Source: Yinghuangia soli (GTDB lineage: Bacteria; Actinomycetota; Actinomycetes; Streptomycetales; Streptomycetaceae). From it: a stretch of 32,487 bases of DNA. Positions 1-6,490 of the stretch are shown here, piece after piece. The position numbers were made by a program, and so were the translations under genes. The stretch spans positions 79,173 through 111,659 of the forward strand of contig NZ_JAKFHA010000002.1 in assembly GCF_021502675.1 (NCBI RefSeq), read 5' to 3'. Position 1 is the first letter of the stretch, and each line of letters begins with the position of its first letter. The notes beneath the pieces are model-generated. The model was not told the DNA's origin and did not search any database. It saw only the letters and a program-made list of their open reading frames with translations.

Positions 1-63
<63 letters not shown>

Positions 64-66
64 GGC

Positions 67-1446
67 TCAGCCCGCTTTGGCCGCGCTGCGGGCGCGGTCG
101 ATGCGGACCAGGGCCAGGGTGCCGAACGCCGAGGCGGCGAAGGCGAACAGCGTCGCGGAGGTCCACGACTGCGGGTGGATGTGCAGGGCGTCCTGCGCGG
201 CCGTCCAGAAGTCCGCCCACCAGCCGATCGAACCGGGGTTGATCAGCTGGTACACGGAGAAGCCGAGGATCCAGGGCAGCAGCATCGCCCAGCGTGCCGG
301 GGCGTCCTCGGCGAGGTTCCAGGAGGTGCGGCCGCGGCCGAGGAACCAGTCGACGGCGGTGACGCCGAGCAGCGGCACGAAGACCGAGCCGATCAGGTAC
401 AGGAAGCTCTCGTACTTGGAGAAGTCGTCGATGAGCAGCGCGAATCCGGTGACCAGCGCGCCGACCGCGAGGCACACGATGCGGCGGTCCAGGCGCGGCG
501 CGAGGTTCTGGATCGACATCGCGGTGGAGTAGACGTTCGCGAAGCTCTGGTCGACCTCGCGGATCACCAGGATCGAGAAGAACAGCCAGCCCGCGGTGAT
601 GCCGAGCAGTGTGTCGAAGACGTCGCCCCCCTTGGGGGTCTGCGCGAAGGCCAGGATGCCGAGCAGGCTGCACCAGATACCGGTGCTTGCGTAGCCGGTC
701 ACTGCACCCCAGAACGCGGACTTCTCGTCGCGCGAGTGGCGTGTGTAGTCCGCAGCGAGCGGCACCCATGAAACGGCGAGAGCGACGGATGCGTCGACGA
801 CCGGCAGGAAGCCCCTCCAAGAGCCTTCCGTCAGGTCCGGCACCCCGGCCCGGACCAGCTGCACGGTGAAGTAGAGCATTGCGATGCCGACCGCGATGGT
901 GACGTAGCGGCGCAGGATGCGCAGCATGCCCAGCGGGCGCAGCGTCATGGCGGTGGTGAGCGCGCCGGCCAGCACCACGTACAGCCAATCCGGGCCACGG
1001 CCGTCGGTGAGCTGCTCGCCGCCCATCGCAATGACCTTCAGCTCGAACACACCCCAGCCGATGCACTGGATGATGTTCATGCCGGTCGGCAGGTACGACA
1101 GCTTGGTGCCGAACAAGCCGCGCAGCAGCGCCATCGAGGGGGCGCCGGTGGCCGCGCCGGGCAGGCCGGAGACCGCGACCATGGCGGTGCCCACGAGGGT
1201 GCCGAGCGCGATCGCCACGGTCGCGGCGATCAGCGACATCTGCGGATAGCCGACCGGCTGCATGAACGCGAACGCGGTGCTGAAGCCGATGAGGCTGACG
1301 CCGAGGTTGGCCCAGAACGAGAACTGGTCGCGGAAGCCGAGCGGCTTCGGCGGGGTGCTCGCGGTGTCGAGCACGAGCGGTGCTTCGGGCGGACCGGATA
1401 TACCACCCGAATTCGGGCGTGGTTCGGTCGCAACAGGAGCCGTCAT
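67..1446 (-). CDS. cytX: CytX-like NCS1 permease, predicted thiamine-precursor (HMP) transporter
   Basis: A 459-residue integral membrane protein of the nucleobase:cation symporter-1 (purine-cytosine permease) family. After about 40 cytoplasmic residues it shows roughly twelve hydrophobic segments. The first carries the family-like stretch SFWANLGVSLIGF, and a later loop has VDWFLGRGR. Length fits NCS1 carriers (about 420-500). The TPP riboswitch directly upstream points to uptake of a thiamine precursor, most likely hydroxymethylpyrimidine, as assigned to CytX by comparative genomics. Substrate is inferred from this regulation, not read from the protein. The ATG at 1446 is supported by AGGAGAG a few bases upstream. 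The stop sits four bases from the homopolymer edge, so no downstream partner can be seen. An allantoin or cytosine carrier is the alternative but would not explain the riboswitch. Confidence 0.85.
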   Translation of the reverse strand: MTAPVATEPRPNSGGISGPPEAPLVLDTASTPPKPLGFRDQFSFWANLGVSLIGFSTAFAFMQPVGYPQMSLIAATVAIALGTLVGTAMVAVSGLPGAATGAPSMALLRGLFGTKLSYLPTGMNIIQCIGWGVFELKVIAMGGEQLTDGRGPDWLYVVLAGALTTAMTLRPLGMLRILRRYVTIAVGIAMLYFTVQLVRAGVPDLTEGSWRGFLPVVDASVALAVSWVPLAADYTRHSRDEKSAFWGAVTGYASTGIWCSLLGILAFAQTPKGGDVFDTLLGITAGWLFFSILVIREVDQSFANVYSTAMSIQNLAPRLDRRIVCLAVGALVTGFALLIDDFSKYESFLYLIGSVFVPLLGVTAVDWFLGRGRTSWNLAEDAPARWAMLLPWILGFSVYQLINPGSIGWWADFWTAAQDALHIHPQSWTSATLFAFAASAFGTLALVRIDRARSAAKAG

Positions 1447-1458
1447 GGCTCTCCTCTT

Positions 1459-1557
1459 CTCCCTACGCCGGCATTACCCGGTCAGGTTCGAGCGGTCGGC
1501 GGCACCGGAAGCGTCGCTTCCAGCCGCCCTCTCAGCCCGGTTCGCCCGAGCTCCCGC
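1459..1557 (-). promoter_or_regulatory. TPP riboswitch (THI element)
   Basis: Read on the minus strand, the leader contains the conserved TPP aptamer blocks in order. CTGAGAG lies at 1535-1529, GAACCTGA at 1489-1482, then the TAATGCCGGCGTAGGGAG block at 1476-1459. A variable stem occupies the middle. The aptamer ends only a few bases before the ribosome binding site of the permease gene (AGGAGAG, about 1456-1450). Translation is therefore probably shut by TPP, as is usual in actinomycetes. A possible -10 box, TACTCT, lies at 1579-1574 on the minus strand. Confidence 0.93.
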
Positions 1558-1645
1558 GTTTGGTGAGGAGGGCAGAGTACGCGTATCCCGGATCTCCTCC
1601 CAGGGGTGGGGTACCGCGGCGGCGTTCCGCGAGTACGTTGGCGGC

Positions 1646-2074
1646 ATGAATTCGCTGACCTGTCCGCGCTGCCGCGGCATGATGCAGACGTTCCAGCGCG
1701 TGGGCGTGACCATCGACCAGTGCACCAACTGCCGGGGGATCTTCCTCGACCACGGCGAGCTGGAGGCCATCCTCAACGCCGAGAAGAGCTGGGGTGCGCA
1801 GCAGGGCTACCCGCAGCAGGGGTACCCCCAGCAGGCGCCGCCGCCGCAGCCCGGCTACGGCGCGCCCGCGCCCGGCTACGTCGCCCCCGTGCCGATGCCC
1901 GGCGCGCACCAGGCCGGCCACGGCCACGCGTACTACGGCCACGGCAAGCACGGCTCGCACGGCCAGCAGGGCGCCTACTACGGCCACCGGCGCAGCGGCT
2001 CGCACGGCTACTACGGCCACGGACGGCACGGCTACGGCCACCGCAAGAGCTTCATCCAGCAGCTCTTCGACTAG
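1646..2074 (+). CDS. TFIIB-type zinc-ribbon protein with Gly/His/Tyr-rich tail
   Basis: A 142-residue protein. The N-terminus has two CxxC pairs, CPRC at residues 6-9 and CTNC near 26-29, followed by GIFLDHGELE. This matches the short zf-TFIIB domain (PF13453). From about residue 50 come PQQGYPQQ repeats and a Pro/Gly linker, then a tail of repeated GHG, YYGH and GSHG units rich in His, Gly and Tyr. It ends in a short FIQQLFD segment. The tail could bind metal or be disordered; its role is unknown. No Shine-Dalgarno is seen. TACGTT at 1635-1640 lies just before the ATG, which fits a leaderless mRNA. The gene diverges from the riboswitch-controlled permease. Confidence 0.85.
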   Translation: MNSLTCPRCRGMMQTFQRVGVTIDQCTNCRGIFLDHGELEAILNAEKSWGAQQGYPQQGYPQQAPPPQPGYGAPAPGYVAPVPMPGAHQAGHGHAYYGHGKHGSHGQQGAYYGHRRSGSHGYYGHGRHGYGHRKSFIQQLFD

Positions 2075-2118
2075 AAACCGCCTGAACTTCGGCAGCTCCA
2101 CGGCGGCCCAGCGGCGGC

Positions 2119-2142
2119 CGGCCGGCCCATCCGGGCCGGCCG
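2119..2142 (+). terminator. GC hairpin after the zinc-ribbon gene
   Basis: Arms at 2119-2128 and 2133-2142 pair over 10 bp around the loop ATCC, 45 bases after the stop. There is no U-run. The U-less form is common in actinomycetes. Confidence 0.6.
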
Positions 2143-2299
2143 CTGCTCCGTTCGCATGCACCGCGCGGCGCCCCGGCCCGGGACGTCGGATAATCGCGGG
2201 ATAAAGAACCCTGCCCCCTCGGGGGCCCGGCGCTAACCGTGTTCCGACAGGTCATCGGGAACCCTGGACGAGCAGAGTTTGCCGATGAGTGGAGGATCC

Positions 2300-3877
2300 G
2301 TGAGCGACGCTCGCGAGGAGACCGGCGGTCAGCCGGTAGTGGGGGACGGCGGTCACCCCGTGCCGGCCGAGCCCGAGGCGTTCCCGGCGACTCCGCCGCC
2401 CAAGCCCGCGCAGCCGCCGACGGCCGCGTCGACCCCCGCCGCGGCTCCCGCGGAGCCCGCGGCCGCCGACACCCCGGCGCCCGCCGCCGGCCAGGACGCA
2501 CCGCCCGAGCAGGCGGAGAAGCCCGAACCGGTCGCGCAGCCCGATCCGGTCGCGGCCGCGCACGCCGCGCCCGCCCCGGCCGCGCACGACTCCGACCCGT
2601 TCGCCGTCGCCGCGGCCGCGGGCAGCGCCCCGGGCACGGCCGCCGGGGCCGGCGGCGCGGGCACCCCGCCGTACGGCTTCCCGGCCGCCCCGTACCCCGG
2701 CTACCCGGGCTACGGCGCCCCGGTCCAGCCGCGCAAGAAGCGCCGCCCGAACCCCCTCGTCGCCACCGCGGTGCTCACCGCTCTGCTGGCCGGCGGCGTG
2801 GGCGGCGGCATCGGCGCATGGATCGCGGACCGCGACGACAACCCGTCCTCGTCTGGCATCAACGCCCCGCAGTCGCCGGTCGACCCGGCCTCGGTGAACC
2901 GGGCCCCCGAATCGGTCGCCGGGATAGCGGCGAAGGCGCTCCCCGGCACCGTCACCATCAAGACCAAGAGCGGCTCGGGGCAGGGCGCCCAGGAGGGCAC
3001 CGGCGCCGGCTTCGTGCTGGACGACCAGGGCCACATCCTCACCAACAACCACGTCGTCTCGCTGGCCGCGAACGGCGGCGACCTCACCGTCACCTTCCAG
3101 GACGGCACCACGGTGCCCGGCAAGATCGTCGGCCGCGCCGAGGGCTACGACCTGGCGGTCGTGAAGGTCGACGGCGTGCAGAACCTCAAGCCCCTGCCGC
3201 TGGGCGACAGTTCGAACGTCGCGGTGGGCGACGCGGTGCTCGCCATCGGCTCGCCGTACGGCCTGGACGGCACGGTGACCACCGGCATCGTCAGCGCCAA
3301 GAACCGCCCGGTCGCGTCCGGCGACCAGCAGCAGACTTCGTACATGAACGCGCTGCAGACCGACGCCTCGATAAACCCGGGCAACTCCGGCGGCCCGCTG
3401 CTCGACGCGCAGGGCCGGGTCATCGGCGTCAACTCCGCGATCCGCTCCGCGGGCAGCGGCGCCGACCCGTTCGGCGGCCAGCAGTCCGCGGGCAGCATCG
3501 GCCTCGGCTTCGCCATCCCGGTCAACCAGGCGAAGTGGGTCGCGGACACCCTGATCAAGACCGGCAAGCCGGTCTACGCCCAGGTCGGCGTGATCCCCGA
3601 CCCCGAGTACCGCGGCCCCGGCGCGCGCATCCGGCAGAACACCGTGCAGGGCCAGGCCCCGGTCACCCCGGGCGGCCCGGCCGACCAGGCCGGCCTCAAG
3701 GCCGGCGACGTCATCACCAAGCTCGGCGACCGCCCGGTCACCGGCTACGAGGAACTGTTCAGCGAGATCTGGAGCCACAAGCCCGGCGAGAAGGTCAAGG
3801 TGACCTACCTCCGGGACGGCAAGGAAGCCACCACCGAGCTCACCCTCGGCCAGCGCGAAGGCGACCAGTCCCGCTGA
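2300..3877 (+). CDS. HtrA/DegP-like membrane-anchored serine protease with PDZ domain
   Basis: A trypsin-fold envelope protease of about 525 residues that degrades or trims misfolded exported proteins. Residues 1-150 are a disordered Pro/Ala-rich cytoplasmic arm. One membrane segment (about 154-177, VATAVLTALLAGG...) follows KKRR, so the protease lies outside. The catalytic triad is readable: His251 in TNNHVV, Asp284 in GYDLAVVKVD and Ser363 in NPGNSGGPLLD. A PDZ domain fills about 430-510, with GGPADQAGLKAGDVI. Length and layout match actinobacterial HtrA/PepD proteins. The GTG at 2300 is chosen because GGAGGA lies three to four bases upstream; an in-frame ATG at 2285 is the alternative. Upstream are AT-richer stretches (GGATAATCG, GGGATAAAG) and a small GCCCCC/GGGGGC hairpin near 2213-2226. 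No linked two-component system is present. Confidence 0.93.
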   Translation: MSDAREETGGQPVVGDGGHPVPAEPEAFPATPPPKPAQPPTAASTPAAAPAEPAAADTPAPAAGQDAPPEQAEKPEPVAQPDPVAAAHAAPAPAAHDSDPFAVAAAAGSAPGTAAGAGGAGTPPYGFPAAPYPGYPGYGAPVQPRKKRRPNPLVATAVLTALLAGGVGGGIGAWIADRDDNPSSSGINAPQSPVDPASVNRAPESVAGIAAKALPGTVTIKTKSGSGQGAQEGTGAGFVLDDQGHILTNNHVVSLAANGGDLTVTFQDGTTVPGKIVGRAEGYDLAVVKVDGVQNLKPLPLGDSSNVAVGDAVLAIGSPYGLDGTVTTGIVSAKNRPVASGDQQQTSYMNALQTDASINPGNSGGPLLDAQGRVIGVNSAIRSAGSGADPFGGQQSAGSIGLGFAIPVNQAKWVADTLIKTGKPVYAQVGVIPDPEYRGPGARIRQNTVQGQAPVTPGGPADQAGLKAGDVITKLGDRPVTGYEELFSEIWSHKPGEKVKVTYLRDGKEATTELTLGQREGDQSR

Positions 3878-3938
3878 CCCGCCCCCGGCGCGCCGCCCGA
3901 ATCCCCGGTGATCGCACGGCCCGCCCGTGAGACACTGT

Positions 3939-3973
3939 CCAGGCCCGCGACCCCCTGGGGGCTGCGGGCCTGG
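3939..3973 (+). terminator. Hairpin between htrA-like gene and tRNA-Ser
   Basis: CCAGGCCCGC (3939-3948) pairs perfectly with GCGGGCCTGG (3964-3973), with a further CCCCC/GGGGG core inside. It is probably the terminator of the protease gene. Its last two bases are the first two bases of the tRNA acceptor stem, so the two structures compete for the same nucleotides. Confidence 0.6.
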
Positions 3974-4060
3974 AGGACTCGCCTAGCGGCCGATGGCGGC
4001 AGTCTTGAAAACTGCTAACTGGGGTGACCTAGTTCGTGGGTTCGAATCCCACGTCCTCCG
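3972..4060 (+). tRNA. tRNA-Ser (anticodon UGA)
   Basis: The acceptor stem GGAGGAC (3972-3978) pairs with GTCCTCC (4053-4059), with discriminator G at 4060. The anticodon loop CTTGAAA is closed by GCAGT/ACTGC and gives TGA at 4006-4008, reading UCA and related serine codons. A long variable arm of the class II type (AACTGGG-GTGA-CCTAGTT) and the T arm GTGGGTTCGAATCCCAC follow. The 3' CCA is not encoded. Confidence 0.96.
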
Positions 4061-4190
4061 CAGACCGGGGCGACCCGGGTGGAACCGCCGGTGCCGTACC
4101 GGGGCTCGTGGACGAGTCCGGGGTGCGGCGCCGGCGGTTTCTGCATGCGGGGCCGGAGTGCGGCGAACTGCCCTCGGGCAGGGCTGCCGA

Positions 4191-4614
4191 TCAGAGGCCG
4201 AAGTCGTCGTCGAGTGCCGCTGCGGCGGCCTTGGAGACCGTGCTGCCGATGAGCCAGAGGACGGCTTTGCCGACGGCCTTGGCGGCGCGGCGACTTCGGC
4301 CGGGCGGTGCGGGAGCCGGGCCGCCGGGTGCGGTCCCCGGGCCGGGCGGGAATTCCGTGTTCGCGGAGCCGGTCGCGGCCGGACTGCTGGACGGCGTCCT
4401 CCGCATCCGCTCGGTTCCGCGTGATCGCATAGGCGTGGCGGTAGAGGGGTGCGTGGTGCGCTGCGTACCAGTTCGCGATGTCGGCCCGGGTCTCCGGGGC
4501 TATCGGGGTCGTCGGCAACTGCTGTTCCAGTGCCGTGCAGTCCGGTAGTTCGGCCAGGACGGCCTCGGTGATGGGAACCGAGGCAGCCTCGGGTCCGGTC
4601 GGTTCCCCGTTCAT
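4191..4614 (-). pseudogene. Frameshifted remnant related to sigma-factor region 2
   Basis: The ATG at 4614 has a strong site, GAGGAGG, six bases upstream. The first 75 or so residues include LYRHAYAITRNRADAEDAVQ, which matches region 2 of sigma-70-family (ECF/SigE-type) factors. Around 4390-4430 coding character (high GC3) moves to another frame. It then runs to a stop at 4191, giving a Pro/Ala-rich stretch and a tail ending KAAAAALDDDFGL. The first frame otherwise runs on through the tRNA with poor codon use. A one-base insertion would explain this. It could be sequencing error, true decay, or less likely programmed frameshifting. Even if corrected, the product (about 140 residues) has no recognisable region 4, so it would be an incomplete sigma factor. 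Confidence 0.6.
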
Positions 4615-4618
4615 GCGC

Positions 4619-4654
4619 CGCCTCCTCGTCCCGGGGGTTCCGGGAGACGAGGCG
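4619..4654 (-). promoter_or_regulatory. Imperfect hairpin that buries the start-site SD of the sigma remnant
   Basis: On the minus strand the arm CGCCTCGTCTCCCGG (4654-4640) can pair, with small bulges, with the arm at 4634-4619. The second arm holds the GGAGG Shine-Dalgarno at 4625-4621. Translation of the 4614 start could therefore be held down by RNA structure. The rest of 4655-4880 shows no gene and no convincing promoter. Confidence 0.45.
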
Positions 4655-4880
4655 GACGGCGCCGGCCCGTCGGGGGTAGGCCGTCGGACAGGCGTGGTGC
4701 GCCCTCCCCTTGCGTCCGGGCCCGCCGCTCGGTGCCCGCAGGCTGCGACGCGCAAGCGCGTGCGCGGCCCCGGGTACTTCGCCGTGCGGTCCGGCGCTGA
4801 GGAACGTGCTTTGCGATGTACGGTCGCCCGTCATCAACACGTTTCGCCGGTCCGGGGCATCACATTTCTGTTGTCCTGCC

Positions 4881-4909
4881 CCAACAGCCTTCAGAGGCAA
4901 GGCTGTTGG
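4881..4909 (-). terminator. Terminator hairpin of the sigma/membrane-protein operon
   Basis: CCAACAGCCT (4881-4890) and AGGCTGTTGG (4900-4909) pair perfectly over 10 bp around a nine-base loop. The hairpin touches the stop codon of the upstream minus-strand gene. No U-run is present. Confidence 0.7.
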
Positions 4910-4910
4910 A

Positions 4911-5813
4911 TCATGGGCGGAACCAGGCGGTGGACATGCCCATGGTCTTGAGGCCCGACTCGGTGAGCGGGTGGGCAGGCAGAGGCGGGTCGTAGCCCTT
5001 GGCGTTGAAGAGGCCGCGGGTGACGTAGATGCTCACGTAGCGGCCGTCGGCGTAGGTCACCGCGATGCTGTAGCCGCCGGTGTTGGTGTGCGGAGAGCCG
5101 GGTTCCTGCCCGTTGGGCGGGGCGGTCCAGGTCTTGGCGATGCCGCCGTCCGCGAGGTCCTCGGATTTGCAGTCGTAATTGTCCGGCCCCACACCGTCGG
5201 CCTCGCAGTAGTTCCATGCACGGGCCTTGGCCAGGGACAGGTTGGGCTGGTCGGGGTTGACCTTGGGGTCGATTACCACGACGTCGATGTAGCCCATGCG
5301 GCCGTCCTTGGCGATCAGGAAGCGGCCGCTGTACGGGTTCACCGTGTACGAGGGGGTGTTCGAGAACTTCTGCTCGCGCACGGTGCCCGTGTCGGGCGGG
5401 AGGAAGGACGCCACCAGGTCTTCCGCGCTCATGGGGGTCGCCGGGGTGTTCGGGCGGGATGCGGACGAGGCCGGTGCGGTGCTCGGTGCGCTGGTCGCGC
5501 GCCCGGTGGCAGGGGACGTCGTCGGATCGGCCGACGGGGTACCGGTGGCCGGGCCGGTGGTGGCCGAAAGCGTCGGGAGCGGGCCCGCGGCGTGGGAGTC
5601 GGGGCCGCCGGTCCAGGTCGGGACCAGTGCGGCCGCGGCCACCACGGCAGCGGCGGCGGCCCCCGCGGCGACGGCGGCAGCGCGGCGGCGACGGCGGCGG
5701 AGCACGTCGACCCGGGTGAAGACCGCGTCGGGTTCGGTCCCGGCCGCGGTGCCCGGCGGGTCCAGGTCGGGGAGGGCCTGCGCCAGCAGGTTCCGCATGT
5801 CGGAGTCGTTCAC
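4911..5813 (-). CDS. Single-pass membrane protein, putative anti-sigma partner
   Basis: A 300-residue protein with a short cytoplasmic N-terminus (about 1-44, ending in six arginines). One membrane segment (about 45-66, nearly all Ala/Val) is followed by a Thr/Ser/Pro-rich linker (about 70-130) and an extracytoplasmic domain of about 170 residues. That domain has only one close cysteine pair (YCEADGVGPDNYDC). No known domain is recognised. The GTG start at 5813 overlaps the sigma gene stop as GTGA, so the two are translationally coupled. This position and topology are those of anti-sigma or signal-sensing partners of SigE-family sigma factors, but no ZAS motif (HxxxCxxC) is seen. The role is inferred from context. 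Confidence 0.75.
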   Translation of the reverse strand: MNDSDMRNLLAQALPDLDPPGTAAGTEPDAVFTRVDVLRRRRRRAAAVAAGAAAAAVVAAAALVPTWTGGPDSHAAGPLPTLSATTGPATGTPSADPTTSPATGRATSAPSTAPASSASRPNTPATPMSAEDLVASFLPPDTGTVREQKFSNTPSYTVNPYSGRFLIAKDGRMGYIDVVVIDPKVNPDQPNLSLAKARAWNYCEADGVGPDNYDCKSEDLADGGIAKTWTAPPNGQEPGSPHTNTGGYSIAVTYADGRYVSIYVTRGLFNAKGYDPPLPAHPLTESGLKTMGMSTAWFRP

Positions 5814-6349
5814 AGGCGGGCTGCCTCTTCCGGGTCGGCGAACCGCGCCCCGGCGTCCGGCAGCGCGGCGCGCAGTGCGGCCCGCATGGTGGCGAGGCCC
5901 TTGGCGTTCTGGCTTTTCACGGTGCCTTCGCTGACGCCCAGGACGTGCGCGGTCTCCTCGACGCTCAGGTCTTCCCAGTGCCGCAGGACCAGGACGGCGC
6001 GCTGTCGCGGCGGCACCGCGGACAGGGCGGCCCGTACCGCGAGGGCGAGTTCGGGGTCGGTGCCGGGGGCGGGCCGGTCCGGGACCGTGGCGTGCGGCTT
6101 CTCGCGGTGCCAGCGGCGGCGCCGCGAGCCGATGAACACGCTCATGAGCGCTTTGCGGGTGTACGCCTCGACGTTGTCGAGGCGTTCCAGGCGCCGGCCC
6201 GCCATCACCACTTTGACCAGGGTGGTCTGCACGAGGTCCTCGGCTTCGTGCAGATTCCCGCACAGCAGGTACGCGCTGCGCAGCAGTGCGCGCCGCCGTG
6301 CCTCGATGAACGCGCGGACGGTCTCGTCCCGCTCGTTCACCGCAGGCAT
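5810..6349 (-). CDS. SigE-family (ECF-like) RNA polymerase sigma factor
   Basis: A 179-residue sigma factor. Region 2 covers about residues 8-75 (RSAYLLCGNLHEAEDLVQTT), with the promoter-melting part around AYTRKALMSVFI. Region 4 covers about 115-165, with LPPRQ-like SAVPPRQRAVLVLRHWEDLSV and the helix-turn-helix VEETAHVLGVSEGTVKSQ. Length and motifs match the Streptomyces SigE family (TIGR02983 type). The ATG at 6349 has GGGAGA five bases upstream; a longer upstream reading adds only basic, unmatched residues. It is the first gene of a two-gene unit with the membrane protein below it. A CRP-like palindrome lies about 110 bases upstream. Confidence 0.92.
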   Translation of the reverse strand: MPAVNERDETVRAFIEARRRALLRSAYLLCGNLHEAEDLVQTTLVKVVMAGRRLERLDNVEAYTRKALMSVFIGSRRRRWHREKPHATVPDRPAPGTDPELALAVRAALSAVPPRQRAVLVLRHWEDLSVEETAHVLGVSEGTVKSQNAKGLATMRAALRAALPDAGARFADPEEAARL

Positions 6350-6452
6350 CTGCGTCTCCCGGCCCCCGCCCGCTGTCCCTGCATGCCGCCCCCGCTTCCC
6401 CGGTCCTCGATTCCCCAAAGGGTCGGGCCTGCGGGTGCGTTGCCTGCAGACA

Positions 6453-6470
6453 ATGTGACCTGAGTCACAT
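6453..6470. promoter_or_regulatory. CRP/FNR-type palindrome between ligD end and sigma gene
   Basis: ATGTGAC and GTCACAT form a perfect 7-bp dyad around CTGA, and the core fits TGTGA-N6-TCACA. It lies about 113 bases upstream of the sigma start and 21 bases after the ligD stop. It could therefore be a CRP-family operator for the sigma operon or a weak ligD terminator. The 11-base string CCTGAGTCACA recurs at 9566-9576. Confidence 0.5.
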
Positions 6471-6490
6471 CAGATGCGCCGGGAGCGGCG

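Noticed and set aside
3972-4060. tRNA as an integration site for a mobile element
   Set aside because: No integrase and no second copy of the tRNA 3' end was found in the window.
3983-4900. Long minus-strand ORF over the tRNA and sigma remnant
   Set aside because: It crosses the tRNA, has arginine/proline-rich shadow composition and no start signal.
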